Part shown: piece by piece, positions 22,208 through 33,860 of the stretch
Position numbering within the stretch: the first letter of the stretch is position 1
Layout of the letters: every line of letters begins with the position of its first letter
Assembly: GCA_014621425.1 (NCBI GenBank)
Contig: JAANBB010000055.1
Span: 89,382 to 153,381, forward strand
DNA: 64,000 bases
Reading direction: 5' to 3'
Source: Cylindrodendrum hubeiense
Taxonomy: Eukaryota > Ascomycota > Sordariomycetes > Hypocreales > Nectriaceae
Notes under the pieces: model-generated
Told to the model about the DNA's origin: nothing
Database searches by the model: none
The model's input: only the letters and a program-made list of their open reading frames with translations
Translations under genes and position numbers: made by a program

Positions 22208-23729
22208 CTACAATGTATTGCCAGATCTTGAACTTCTGGTATCCATATCCCTCTGAACCAGTTCTGTCTCATCGTTCTCCATATGATCTAAACCACGGGA
22301 TTCTTCGTCAATGACCACCTGGCACTCTTTCCGAATGGGGCCAGTATCTATAAGTGCACTTTCTCTTGCTCTGGATTGCCAACTTCCGCTTTGCATTTGC
22401 GTACTCTTTCTGCTATAGGCGGTTGAAAATCGCTTGGTCGTACCTTCCAGCTTCGGGAATAATCGATTAATTAATAGACGGAATGATGGCATGCAGATAC
22501 AAATGATCCCAACATGCATCTCGGATGTGGACCATATAGCCACATCCATGTAATCCCAGGTCGGATTGGTCGACTGGGCACCGAATTTAACCAAGTAGCG
22601 GAGACGTAGGATGCTCACGATAGTAACACTGATATGGAATTAGCACTTATTTTTTCATAGAACAAAGGAGGGTGGGTTGTACAAGGCACCAACACAAACC
22701 ATAGCCCCAACGCCAATCTTTTTCCTCTTATTTAAATTCAGAGAACTGATCTCTAATAACGGAATTGCAAGCATCCATATGTCGAGCACAATACTAACTC
22801 CAGCATTGGAAAACACAATAGCGTTAAGGTTTAGACACATTCCATGATGTTCTCTGTCCCAAAGTTGCCAAAAGTAGCTGGTTGGTCTGCATTGGATGAA
22901 CGCAGTGAGGATAACAAATATAATACCGAATATAGTGTTGATAATAATAGTGCCCCATAGTATTCGGCGGATTCGAGGTGCTGGAAAGATCCGAAGATAG
23001 AAGAAAAGCAAAGCGAGCTTTACTAATGTAATTTCGGTAAAGTAAAGCACTTCCATGATCATGAAATACTTACCAAAAGTGTATATCTGGTTAAACGGCA
23101 CAGTCCAAATATCGTGACCCAATCCGTTTTTAGAGATCCCGTAAACAGCAAGTGCCGTTATCGGGATACTAGTAATCGAAGATGCTAGAGCAAACCAGTC
23201 ATCTAGACCCAGCTCGAGCTTTACATAAATCTTATACCCGAACCTCTGAATAATAAAGAGGCCGGAGATAATCGCAAGTGCTGAGCTAAGTGCACTATAA
23301 TTGGTGGAATGATGTCGTCTAGGCACACCGCAATATTCCAATGTTGCATTCTTCGCCGCTGAAGGGTGACATTAGCTTTACTCGAGCACTGGTCTCCTGG
23401 TTTAGGCACATACTGAGTGATTCCTTTACAGTGCAACTTTCCGTGATGCAAACTGTGGCGTCTGTCTGCAGTGATTCACTCTCACATATACATGTCTGGT
23501 TTGTCGCTGAGCATGTTGAGTTGATGATGGCGCCTGAGAAACACCCGGTCTGTATAGATATTATTAGTCTGCGCAATGTGGATATTAACACAGCTGGGGG
23601 GGGGTTGAGACATACAGCACATTCTGGTAGTTTGTCAAGAGCAAGATCTGTCGAGGTCTGACCTCGAATTCCTGGAAGTAATGCAAGAAAAGCGATGGCG
23701 GTGATCCCAGGGGTCCGTGAACGTTGCAT
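22208..23729 (-). CDS. CFEM-domain Pth11-like seven-transmembrane receptor
   Basis: Four exons, 23729-23616, 23549-23414, 23358-22683 and 22628-22208 (introns 66, 55 and 53 nt; phases 0, 1 and 2); 448 residues. A cleavable signal peptide (about residues 1-23, ending GIRG) is followed by a CFEM domain with eight cysteines, from PECA through [11 protein letters not shown] and CITESC to LEYC. Seven hydrophobic segments of the fungal rhodopsin-like domain follow (about residues 90-340), with the usual ELGLDDW loop and CRPTSYFW. A polar cytoplasmic tail ends the protein. By family knowledge these Pth11-type proteins sit in the plasma membrane and sense surfaces or host cues. The spliced junctions restore the typical [14 protein letters not shown] and [12 protein letters not shown] sequences, which supports the model. 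Confidence 0.9.
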
Positions 23730-25665
23730 GGTGGTTGGTGGGTTCGTACAATAGCGGATGAGCGAGGGGGGACGAAGAAGGCCGAGCGTGGCTTATATGA
23801 GTGCGACGCTTGACGATCTGACATTGGATAAGCCGATCAAAGTGCGCCGCCAATATATTAGCGCGTACGCCTCACTTCGTCATGAACACTGTCTCAGCCA
23901 GCGGGCTTTGCCCTTTGTGTCCAATTCCCCGCATGCATCGTCTGACTGGATTTAAATAATTCGCTTCCGGCACCTGAATCAGTGGGGTTGGAGAAGGTGT
24001 CTCTCTCCTATCAGATTCGTAGCGATTGATGCAAAGTCAACAGTGGCTGAAGCTTCAGCGAAGCTTGGGAGAAGCTTGACTCATGGTGGTAGACTATTTC
24101 AGCCTAGTTTGGTGTTCTCAAATGCCAAATAGCAGCGAAACACGGAGTTCATTTATTTGGCTGTATCAACACTCGTTCTATGATTGAAGGTGCCACTAGA
24201 TGCAGATGCTCCGAGGGCCAGGAAATGGGCAGTTGCTATTCCAACATAAACTTATCATCTGGAAGAAAATTGGCGATTGGGTAGAATCTGGATTGCCGAA
24301 GAGGGTCTCTACCAGCCGCGGGAGGACCATTCCAGTGTCCGGCCTCTAGTAAAGTCAATGCCTTTTTGATCCTCGACGCGGCTGGGCCTAGACCCAGTAA
24401 CCCAGGCTCCACATTCACTCTTAGCCTTTTTGGGCCGTTTGGACAATTGGCAAAGATGGTCCAACCTGTCTGGGCTGGCTACACAAAATCTGGTCTCGGG
24501 AATGCGATTGCCGGTGAAAAGGGCAGCAATAATTATTTTTAAAGGGTAATGGTTGAGAAATATGACCTCAAATTGCCCAAAGAGTACCCCCGACGCGCAT
24601 CTCTTCTCCTGATTACTTTATGTGCAATCCGAACACGAAAGCAGGGTTACTATCTGTGATATCGGCTGTGAACAAACCTTGAGCAACATCGTTAAACTTT
24701 TCGTCACCTCCACACACACTATTGATAAGATCGCGTTGAAGCTTATTCTAGGATTAGTCGCAGTCCGCTGCAGCCATTTGCCTGGATAAAAAGCTCCGCG
24801 GGGAGGGTTTCAAACAGGCTGTTGGTTTAATATGGATGTTACTTGGAGCAATACTCAACATCTGCTAAAGTGTGCAGCGCCAATTTACATATTGATGCAG
24901 GCTGTCATTTGCACACGGATTCAACGTAATGTAATTTAAGTTCTATGGGATGGAGGGTCTCGCAACTCGACTTTCCTTGAACACTTGAGTGTAGGGTGGC
25001 TCCGAACTGGGCCCTGCTTGTCCGGGCGCTGACCCGTGAGTGAGGAATAACACGTCGGAAGGGGCCGTCATTGGGTCGTCATTGGGTCGCGCGTGGCCGT
25101 CCTTTTCTGGCCACCACGACGACTACGCACGGACCACTAAGTGACACGTGCGCTTCCAGCGCTGTGGAGATGGACTCATGTATGACAAATAAAACGCGAG
25201 ATCGATAAGATGTGTGCTGCTGGCAAGGAATGACAAAGTGACGGGCAAATCAATCGCTATATGAGCAGAACATTTGTTTCTCTTTGTCTTTTATTGACTT
25301 TCGGCTACTTTGGGGTCTGCAGCCGAGCATCTGGATTCCAGTATGCTCTAGAATCATCCACTCCCTTCCAGAGCCAACTAGCGCCACCGGGGATTTTAAA
25401 TCAGAGACATAAGCGAAAATAGCTATTCTAAGCAAAGAGCTATTGTAAGCTTTCGAGAAGCCGGGGGAAACCACCATCGACGTCTTTCCTCTCTATTAAC
25501 CTGCTATAAAGCAACGGTAAATATCCTCCAAGGCTCAATTTTTATTCTCATCAGAACACACTCTACAAAAGACCAACAGACTCTTACACTCATCACCTCA
25601 TCCTCAAAGACTCTTCATCAAGCCACACCTCCATTTTTAAACCTACCATCAAACAAACACCCAAA
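23730..25665. other. Long intergenic region before the Hsp20 gene
   Basis: About 1.9 kb with no supported gene. Short repeats are visible: AAGCTTG-like words at 24050-24078, and an 11-bp tandem duplication (CGTCATTGGGT, 25066-25087) in G+C-richer DNA. The last 300 bp hold the Hsp20 promoter. The rest shows no coding pattern on either strand. Confidence 0.5.
25452..25510 (+). promoter_or_regulatory. Candidate heat-shock element and TATA box of the Hsp20 gene
   Basis: TTCGAGAA at 25452-25459 is an inverted nTTCnnGAAn pair, the core of a heat-shock element; a GGGGGAAA a few bases downstream may be a weak third unit. CTATAAAGC (TATAAA at 25505-25510) lies about 160 bp before the ATG. Position and spacing suit a heat-inducible promoter, but two pentamers are few, so this is only suggestive. 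Confidence 0.35.
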
Positions 25666-26328
25666 ATGCCTTGCAGAATCTACCGACCCGACGCTTCCCT
25701 CACTCCCCTCTTCCGGCTCCTTGACGACTTCGACACCTGCTCTCGTCAAGCCCCTCGCCGAAGAGTCATTCCTCACTGGCAGCCAAAGTTTGATGTCCGC
25801 GAGACTGAGCAGGCATATGAGCTCCACGGAGAGCTCCCTGGTATCAGCAAGGACAACGTCCATATCATCTTCGCCGACCCTCAAACGATCCTCATCTCCG
25901 GCAAGAAGGAGCGTGCTGTCACCTCCAGCGCCCCACCAGCTAGCATTCCTGAGGAGACCAACGCCAGCGATGCTATTACTAGCGACAGCGACGTGAAGAG
26001 AAATTCTTATCAGGCTACCGTCTCAGAGGACGAGGAGTTCGAGTCCATCTCCTACGACGCCGAAGACGCTCCCGAGGAGAATGAGAAGGCAGAGCCTAAG
26101 GAAGACCAACCCAAGCAAGACGAAAAGGCCGAGACAGTCGAGGAAAAGCCCGCCACTAACGCAAAGTGGTGGCTCACCGAGCGCACTGTCGGCGAGTTCT
26201 CCCGAAGCTTCAACTTCGCTACCCGGGTCGAGCACGAGGCTGTGACTGCTAGCTTCAAGGACGGCATCCTGTCCATCGTCGTACCCAAGTCTGAAAAGCA
26301 CGAGTCGCGGCCAATTTCCATTTACTAA
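25666..26328 (+). CDS. Hsp20/alpha-crystallin small heat-shock protein (Hsp30-like)
   Basis: 220 residues, one exon. The N-terminus (SLTPLFRLLDDFD) and the first half of the alpha-crystallin domain (FDVRETEQAYELHGELPGIS, then ILISGKKER) match fungal Hsp30/Hsp20 proteins. The second half of the domain resumes at WWLTERTVGEFSRSFNFA and ends with the IxI-like ISIY tail. Between them (about residues 88-168) sits a highly acidic insertion rich in Glu, Asp, Lys and Ser. Such an insertion is known in fungal Hsp30s. The protein is an ATP-independent holdase that keeps unfolding proteins soluble. The upstream TTCGAGAA and TATA box fit stress control. Confidence 0.93.
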   Translation: MPCRIYRPDASLTPLFRLLDDFDTCSRQAPRRRVIPHWQPKFDVRETEQAYELHGELPGISKDNVHIIFADPQTILISGKKERAVTSSAPPASIPEETNASDAITSDSDVKRNSYQATVSEDEEFESISYDAEDAPEENEKAEPKEDQPKQDEKAETVEEKPATNAKWWLTERTVGEFSRSFNFATRVEHEAVTASFKDGILSIVVPKSEKHESRPISIY

Positions 26329-27169
26329 TTGATATCTCAATATCCAATAGTCGCTCGTCCATGCTTCAGGTTGCGACACAAATATCACATTGGCAGAGAT
26401 CCCAGTTCAGGGGCTCTAATAATTCGATAACTCAACTCGATTGCATGGATGGGTGCCTGGGACTCAATTATGTATGATTTCAACGCGGCTTTGTTTAATT
26501 CCCCGTCATTATATGCTTGTACGATAGAATCATGGATCAGTAATTGACCCAAAATAGAAGACTTTCTTTAAATCTCAGGTTTCTTAAATCAACGCGCTTC
26601 ATGTGACATGTCTTAAAATTGTTCCATTTCTGTCTGTGATATTACTGCATGGATATCAAACACAGGAGATTAATACATGGCGGCGCTTGCACCAAAGTGT
26701 TACTCCTGCCACTGATCTGGCTGACCTGCCTCTTGCAACCTCCCATGTCACGATTTACGCCTTTTGAAGTCTTTAGGTACGCAATTATTGGCTTATTTCA
26801 GTAGCGTTATGTGTTTTTTTTTTGGTGGACTTATGCTCCATATTGCTCTATTCTGGAACTAAGTACAGGACACTGAGGCAGATAAAATTTGGGAGATCAG
26901 TCAGTAATGCACTCGACGACCTAGCGATTGGTCGAGGATTATCCGCCTTGTCTGACAAATACAAACCTGATTGATGCGTGAGAGGTCGCTGGCCACAGCC
27001 CCGCTTTGGTCGTGCTAGGCATGCAATGCGCCACTTTGGTGACCTCCGTTTTGCAACAATGAGCAAGCTACTGAGCGACAAATGTGTGTACTCCTCGAGT
27101 TGCTCTCGACAGCTCGAGTAACTTAGTCATCGGGAGTGTTTATGAGGGGGTTATTCCAAGTCTTTCGAT
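26329..27169. other. Intergenic region, no gene seen
   Basis: It holds the 3' region of the Hsp20 gene and the promoter of the NLR gene. A long T run lies at about 26813-26822. The minus-strand open frame at 26848-27081 has no recognisable domain. Confidence 0.45.
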
Positions 27170-30100
27170 ATGCGGAATTTCCTCCAAACCAAACGAGACA
27201 AGTATCTCCCTACGCGGCAAGGCGACCAATGCGAGGGAAATGCCGCCACGACGGCATCATCTTCCATTATCAGGGCCTTCCCTGTTGGCGTTAAATTGCT
27301 TCATAGCTCGAATGAAGATATTGTTGAGTACGAGCCCCTTGTGCCTCGCCTGACCATGGCTGACTAATGGTTCTACTCAGTGTCATCTTTGTCCACGGCC
27401 TCAGCGGCAATCGTGAGAGAACATGGACTGCCTCAGGAGAATCAGAGCCTTGGCCTAAGATTCTCCTACCATCCAAACTCCCAAAAGCTCGAATTCTCAC
27501 GTTCGGGTACAATGCATACGTCACCAGTTGGCAAAATACGGTGTCACAGAACCGCATTGGTAACCATGCGTGGAACCTGCTGAATTCGCTCGCTTCTTAT
27601 AGAGAGGATGATAATACAGTAGGGACTTCTTCTTATAAATTGAAGTGGCTCTAACATGAATAGAATGAACGACCTATTATCTTCGTCTGCCACAGCTTGG
27701 GTGGACTTGTCTGCGAAGATGTAAGATCTTGCAAGCACTCTAGAGGAATAAATGTTGACAAAAGAAAGGCCCTGGTCAGATCGAACGAACGGTCAGAGCA
27801 ACACCTTCATAATATTCTCCATTTCACCCGCGGGATCATATTCCTTGGAACACCTCACCACGGATCGGGCCTAGCTGATTGGGCTGAACGCATGTCACTT
27901 TCCATCAACGTGATAAAGCAGACCAACTCCAAGATTGTGGAGGTCCTCAGACGCGATTCCGAAGTCCTTGCCCGGATTCAGGATAGCTTTCACGCGATAA
28001 TTTTGGCTCGCAATAAGACGAAAGAGCATATGATTGAAATCACCTGCTTCTATGAGGAACTGCCTATGCCGAGAATTGGATTTATCGTCCCTCAGGATTC
28101 AGCTATTCTACCGGGTTATATTCCGATAGGTATTCATGGCAACCACAAGCAGATGACAAAATATGCTAAAGCAGATGATGCTGGCCTGGTCGCTATTTGT
28201 AGCGAACTTAAGCGGTGGGTTAAGGCTATTGATCTCAACGACGGCCAGGACAGCTCGCAAACCGGGGAAATACATCAACCCAAAGCATCCACCAGCCATT
28301 GTAGGTAAATCACATGAGGTTCATCCAGTTGGAACTAATTTATACCAGTCCTCGTACCTTACGCATATAACTCGGGTTTTATTTGGCGATCTGGGATCCT
28401 CGAACAATTGAAAAGTCGGCTTGGCCACAGTGAGTCTCAATCACGACACACTTCACAGCCGAGGACATCACTGTATGGTCTTGGTGGTATCGGGTTCGCA
28501 CACCTATGATATTAATTGTGATGTATAGCGTGCTGATCCATGATAGGAAAACCCAGATTGCTCTTGCATACGTCTATTGGCTCCAAGAAATACACCCGGA
28601 AGTGTCAGTATTCTGGATTCACGCCAGTAACGCCGAACGATTTCGCCAAGGATTCGCATACATCGCACAAGAATGCGAAATTCCCGGCTACGATGACCCC
28701 CGGTCTGATGTGCTGCAATTAGTGAAGGTGTGGTTGGAAAAGAAGAACAGGGGACGATGGCTCATGGTTATCGACAACGCCGACGATACACAGGTCTTTT
28801 TCAGCCAACAACCCGAGTCGGCGAATACCCCATCTCACCATCATCAACTTGGGCGGTATATACCGGAATGCGCTCACGGGGCTCTGCTAGTTACGACAAG
28901 AAACCTGGAGGCGGGATCCAGGCTGACAATGGGAAATCCTCCCATCGGGGTTGGCAACATGGACGAGAGTGAGTCAGTCCAGCTACTTCGAACAAGACTT
29001 GGAGGAATAGAAACTTCTTCTGAGGAGCTTTCGAGTCTATCCTCTCGACTGGAGTATTTACCTCTTGCTCTCGCCCAGGCAGCAGCTTTCATTCGAGAGA
29101 ATGTCATCCAGGTCAAGGATTATCTGAAGCTCCTTGACGAAGGTGACCATAACCTTGTCGCTCTATTGAGTGAGGAGTTTGAGACAGTAGGGAGAGATAC
29201 AGAGACTCACCATGCAGTCGCAAAAACATGGACCCTTTCGTTTCAACAGATTGAGCGACAGAACCCTTTGGCCAGCCAACTTCTCTGTCTCATGTGTCTT
29301 CTTGACCGGCAAGACATTCCCATTGAGTTCATGTTCTATTACGCCAAAGAGAGTCAAGATAGTGGGGTTAGGAGCAATATTTTGCTTACCAAAGCCCTGG
29401 GTGTTCTCAAGTCCTTTTCCTTTATCGCAGAGGGTAAAGCCGAACATCTAAATATGCACCGCCTCGTCCAACTGGTCACCCGCAAGTGGCTAACTAAGAA
29501 CGAAAAAATATCCAAGTTTGCGGAATGGGCTATTTTGGTAGTTTCGGCCGCTTATCTGAATCATTCCTTCAAGAACCGCTCGTTAAGCATCGCATACCTC
29601 CCACATGTGCAGAGTGTGTTGCTGTTGGAAGGCACTGGCTCAAGAGACGAAATGATTGCGAAGGCAGCCCTTCTCCACCGGCTAGCTGGATTTTTAATAT
29701 GGGAAGGCCAAGCGAAAGTCGCGGGGGAGCTCTTATCAAAGGCTATAATCATACAGAAGCAAGTGCTTGGCAAGGAACACCCAGATACGTTATCAAGCAC
29801 ATACACTCTGGGAGTAACACTCCGGGATCAAGGTCTCTGGAAGGAAGCAGAAGAATTACAGCGGCTCACACTAGATGCTTGCAAATCAGTGCTTGGAGAA
29901 GAAAGTCCACAAACACTAGAAGAAATGTGCAGCCTAGGATCAACATTGTGGGAGCAGGGCCGGTTAAGCGAGGCGGAAGACCTACACCTGCGCCATTTGG
30001 AGATCTGCAACAGGGTATTTGGCGATGGATGTCTCGAAACTCTGACTAGCATTAACAATCTGGGATTGATATATCGGCGGCAGGGTCGTTGGAAGGAAGC

Positions 30101-30476
30101 AGAAGAACTACAACTGCTCGGAATAGATATTTGGAAAAGAGAGAGTGGCGAAGAACACCCTAGTACGCTAACGAGTATGAGCAACCTGGCATCAACATTT
30201 TGGGATCAAGGCCGCCTGGAAGAGGCAGAAGAATTGGATCTACGCGTATTAGAGATAAGGAAGAATGTCTTTGGCGAAAGACATCCTAAAACGTTGATCA
30301 GCATGCACAGTCTTGCCCATACTTGGCAAAGTATGGGCAAGTTTGACGAGGCTTTGGCCCTAATGCTTGACTGCCTTGGCCTTAGACGGGAAATACTTGG
30401 GCATGACCATCCACATACAATGGATACGTGCGCTTCTGTTGAAGATTGGCGGGCAGAGGCTGAGTGTCGTAATTGA
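27170..30476 (+). CDS. NLR-like STAND protein: alpha/beta hydrolase + NB-ARC + TPR
   Basis: Six exons: 27170-27327, 27381-27618, 27664-27720, 27769-28300, 28349-28493 and 28547-30476; all phases agree and give 1019 residues. Domain order: (1) a lipase/SesB-like alpha/beta hydrolase, with VIFVHGLSG and nucleophile elbow CHS143LGG, then GIIFLGTPHHGSG (residues about 50-300); (2) an NB-ARC NTPase, with P-loop GGIGKTQ (about 374-380, split by an intron), Walker B LMVIDNADD (about 449), GALLVTTRN, LEYLPLALAQ and an MHR motif (about 680) in place of MHD; (3) six TPR-type units of exactly 42 residues (about 773-1000). Fungal proteins of this build act as signal-triggered switches in allorecognition or other non-self defence, where the N-terminal enzyme is the output (family knowledge). 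The third intron is 48 nt, a multiple of three without stop. Confidence 0.88.
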
Positions 30477-30954
30477 AATGAACCTCGGAACATAGTTGAT
30501 CTGTAGTTGGGCACGCAAGCATGGCACATAGCAATGAACGATTATGTAACGAACTCTTCCAGTACCATACCGCTGAACCCCTTTTTCCATGTTAAGAAAA
30601 AGATCGATAGCAATCTACGTCAATGGGAAAGATTTCCACTAAATCAAGCAGACAGACACTCTCATTTGATGGATGGGTCAGTCTTTCCACAAGGGCGGAG
30701 TGAGGGGTTTATGCGTGTTGGTTGGTTGGGTGACATGTATCTTTTGTGACTTGTTTGTCGGCGCTGGCCACCCAACAATAATGATGTTCTGAAGCTGCAC
30801 CCCGCTAATCCTGGCCATTTATCACAGGCGGATATGGCCCTTGGGGTAGATCATGTGACGGGATCGAGGTATAAAATTTGATCGGAGCGACGTCCAACAG
30901 GAATTCACACCAAGCACAGACACTATTCGCATTTCTCATCCTTCAGCATTCACT
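30477..30954. promoter_or_regulatory. Promoter region of the GH36 gene
   Basis: The GH36 gene follows a clear TATA box, TATAAAAT at 30870-30877, about 80 bp before its ATG. The preceding 350 bp hold the NLR 3' region. No specific operator is claimed. Confidence 0.5.
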
Positions 30955-33111
30955 ATGGAGAATCCGAGCGCCATCACATTTAACAACGGCATCACCAGCG
31001 TCACCATTCGTCTAGATGATGGCCGTGTTGTCCTCCAGGATATTCTCCCAGTGCAAGACACCCCACAAGAGTCCGTGTCACCATACTTCGACAAGTCCAC
31101 ACTTCCAATATGTGAGGTTCGTTTGAGTGGAGAGGGCAACCATGTGACAAAAACATCCAAAAGTCTTGTTGGAAGCTATATTGGGTCGCGACTACGCTAC
31201 AAGTCTTGGGGAAGGCACTCTAACCCGGAAATGAAATCCAGGACGATGGATCTGGAGATGGTTGATGAGGAGACCAACCTCACGGTCACGAGCCATTTGA
31301 CCCTATTTGACGGCTGTCCCGTTCTTCGATCAAGTTCTACAATTCGAAATGATGGACCTATAGATATTGTCGTCACACAGCTTTCATCTCTATGTGTTGG
31401 GTTCCTCACTAGGTCTAAGCAGTGGTGGTCTGACTATACAATTTCCAGTGCAAGGAATACCTGGTTTGCCGAGGCTCAATGGAAAGAGCAAACACTTCCA
31501 GATGTTGGAATTGATGACTTTGGTGTCTTTGGCTTGTCAGAAAACCATAGAGCTTCTCTTGCGTCCTTCACTGTGTCTAACCATGGCACGTTCTCAACCC
31601 AAGGTCACTTGCCCATGGGGATGCTCAAGCGCAATGACAACACGGACACATGGCTCTGGCAGGTAGAGAACAATGGCTCCTGGCGCTGGGATATCGGCGA
31701 CTACGAGGACAATATATTTCTTGCTGCTTCAGGGCCCACTGGCATCGATAACGAGTGGCGACAAACTCTGGCACCAGGAGCTAGCTTCCATAGCGCCCCA
31801 GTCGCTGTTTGCCATATGCATGGAGATTGGGAACACGCTGTTGCCGCCTTTACTACTTACCGGCGTTGTATTCGCAGGAAGCACCAAGATCACAAAGACC
31901 TGCCGATTATTTTCAACGACTATATGAATTGTCTCATGGGCGATCCAAATGAGGAGAAGATCCTGGCGCTCCTTGAACCCGTCGCCAAATGCGGTGCCGA
32001 GTATTTCGTTATAGATGCTGGGTGGTACGCGGATGAGACGGACTGGTGGAATGGTGTCGGGGCCTGGGAACCCTCCAAAAAGAGATTTCCTATGGGCTTT
32101 TCTAACTTGTTGGATAAGATACGAAAGAAGGGACTCAAACCTGGCTTATGGATTGAGCCAGAAGTGATCGGCGTCGAAAGCGAGATTGCCAAGATACTAC
32201 CAGACGACGCGTTTTTTCAACGAGATGGCCAACGAATTTTGGAAAAGAACCGATATCATCTCGATTACCGCCACCCTTCTGTCATCGAAAGAATGGACGC
32301 TGTGATAGACAGACTTGTCGATGAATATGGCGCAAAATACTTCAAATTTGACTACAACATTGAAGTTACACAAGGCACAGATGTCAACTCGAGTGCGGGT
32401 GCCGGCCAACTTGGACACAATCGCGCATACTTAGAATGGGTCGGGAGACTTCTTGACAGATATCCCGACTTAGTTATCGAGAACTGCTCAAGCGGGGGGC
32501 AGCGAATGGACTATGCCATGCTGGCTGTGCATCAGTTACAGTCCACCAGCGACCAGCAAAGCCCAGCAAAGTATGCAGCTATTTCAGCGGCAGCCCCTAC
32601 GGCTGTAACACCGGAGCAGAGCGCATCATGGGCATACCCACAACCTGACTGGGATGACGAACTCAATGCCCTGACCGTTGTCAATAGTCTCCTTGGTCGT
32701 GTCCACCTAAGTGGCCGGTTAGACCTAATGAGCACGAAACAACTCAAGCTCATCAGCGACGGAATGGATGTGTACAAGGATATCAGGGGCGATATTGCAA
32801 ACAGTTTTCCATTCTGGCCGCTAGGTCTCCCAGCATGGCACGACGACTGGCTCGCTTTGGGTCTTGCTCTCCCAGCAGATGATAAGCCAGGAATTTCGAG
32901 ATGTTACCTAGCTGTTTGGCGTCGTGGGGGTGAAGAAGTGTGCAAAGATCTTCCTATCCGTCCTTTTTGGGGCAAGGAAACTATCAGTGCAAAGCTCCTT
33001 TATCCATCTGAGTTTGTTGCTGAGACGGAATGGGATCCCTATATTGGGAGCCTCAAGATCAAGGTGCCCTCAACTTTATGCGCTAGGCTCTTTCAACTCA
33101 GCCCTAGCTAG
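30955..33111 (+). CDS. GH36 alpha-galactosidase, intracellular type
   Basis: 718 residues, one exon. It has the GH36 order: an N-terminal beta-sandwich, then a (beta/alpha)8 barrel from about residue 320 (FNDYMNCLMGDP, FVIDAGWYAD, GLWIEPEVIG), and a C-terminal beta domain. The catalytic nucleophile is D466 in YFKFDYN. The acid/base is D519 in the ENCSSGGQRMDYAML motif, the usual RxxD pattern. There is no signal peptide, unlike secreted fungal alpha-galactosidases. It would therefore release galactose from raffinose-family sugars or other alpha-galactosides inside the cell. A good TATA box precedes it. The nearest sugar transporter would be outside this window; the neighbouring permease at 37.2 kb is for amino acids. 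Confidence 0.93.
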   Translation: MENPSAITFNNGITSVTIRLDDGRVVLQDILPVQDTPQESVSPYFDKSTLPICEVRLSGEGNHVTKTSKSLVGSYIGSRLRYKSWGRHSNPEMKSRTMDLEMVDEETNLTVTSHLTLFDGCPVLRSSSTIRNDGPIDIVVTQLSSLCVGFLTRSKQWWSDYTISSARNTWFAEAQWKEQTLPDVGIDDFGVFGLSENHRASLASFTVSNHGTFSTQGHLPMGMLKRNDNTDTWLWQVENNGSWRWDIGDYEDNIFLAASGPTGIDNEWRQTLAPGASFHSAPVAVCHMHGDWEHAVAAFTTYRRCIRRKHQDHKDLPIIFNDYMNCLMGDPNEEKILALLEPVAKCGAEYFVIDAGWYADETDWWNGVGAWEPSKKRFPMGFSNLLDKIRKKGLKPGLWIEPEVIGVESEIAKILPDDAFFQRDGQRILEKNRYHLDYRHPSVIERMDAVIDRLVDEYGAKYFKFDYNIEVTQGTDVNSSAGAGQLGHNRAYLEWVGRLLDRYPDLVIENCSSGGQRMDYAMLAVHQLQSTSDQQSPAKYAAISAAAPTAVTPEQSASWAYPQPDWDDELNALTVVNSLLGRVHLSGRLDLMSTKQLKLISDGMDVYKDIRGDIANSFPFWPLGLPAWHDDWLALGLALPADDKPGISRCYLAVWRRGGEEVCKDLPIRPFWGKETISAKLLYPSEFVAETEWDPYIGSLKIKVPSTLCARLFQLSPS

Positions 33112-33735
33112 AGCGGCACAGAAGAAAACGGTGCACCGAAAATGTAAGAAGCATACACAGTGTGTCGGGGATCTTTGGTCGTTTGGGGCACAATGCACTG
33201 CGGCGCTCCTTGCGTTTGGCAGAAAGAAGCTCTGGACGGGTTACTATCAGCAAGAAGTTCCATCCTACTTTAATTTTATTGGCTCAACACAATTAGCCAG
33301 TCATTAAGATCGATGGCAAAAGCTTTGAGTACGGTTGGTTGGGTTTCCACATCCATCCTCATCTTCGTTGCGGTCATCGAGGTCATCAGTTATCTTTGCA
33401 GCCATCCTTAGGTCTGCAGTGTTAGGACATGAATGTAGGATTAACACATGACAGAAAGCCGAGAGAGACCTTTAAGCAAACGATCTCAAAGTTATTCGAA
33501 GCTATTCTTGAAATTTCCGCGAAACCATTGTGACGGTTTCTCAATTAACTCCCCGGCTTCCATAAGGTTCAGGCACGTGTTGTAGGATAGAGGTAGTGGG
33601 CTCCCATCCCCATACCTACGACGAGCAATCGATTCATCTTCATCTGTTCGGGTCGGATTGTAAAAGTGTCGGGGTTCTCATTTCTATTTTTCTGAGCTTA
33701 TTTGTGGAATGAAGTTCATTCCAGTCCCGAGAGTA
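33112..33735. other. Intergenic region up to the transposon
   Basis: It holds the 3' region of the GH36 gene and unique DNA ending at the TA dinucleotide (33734-33735) next to the left transposon end. No gene seen. Confidence 0.5.
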
Positions 33736-33860
33736 CTCGGGGGGTTGACTAAGCACACGTTACGCAGGCTCCACTGGGAGCTCTAGGCTCCCCCCTCTCC
33801 CTTGGAGAGGGGGTATCGTAACCTGTAACTGTGTCGGTTGTGTAACTGCCTTTTTCAACT
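33736..33860 (+). repeat. Left terminal inverted repeat of the transposon
   Basis: The first 19 bases and an inner block (GGTATCGTAACC, CGGTTGTGTAACTGCC) match the reverse complement of the right end. The left copy is about 20 bases longer between the two blocks. Inside it, CCCTCTCC and GGAGAGGG form a small hairpin. Confidence 0.85.
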
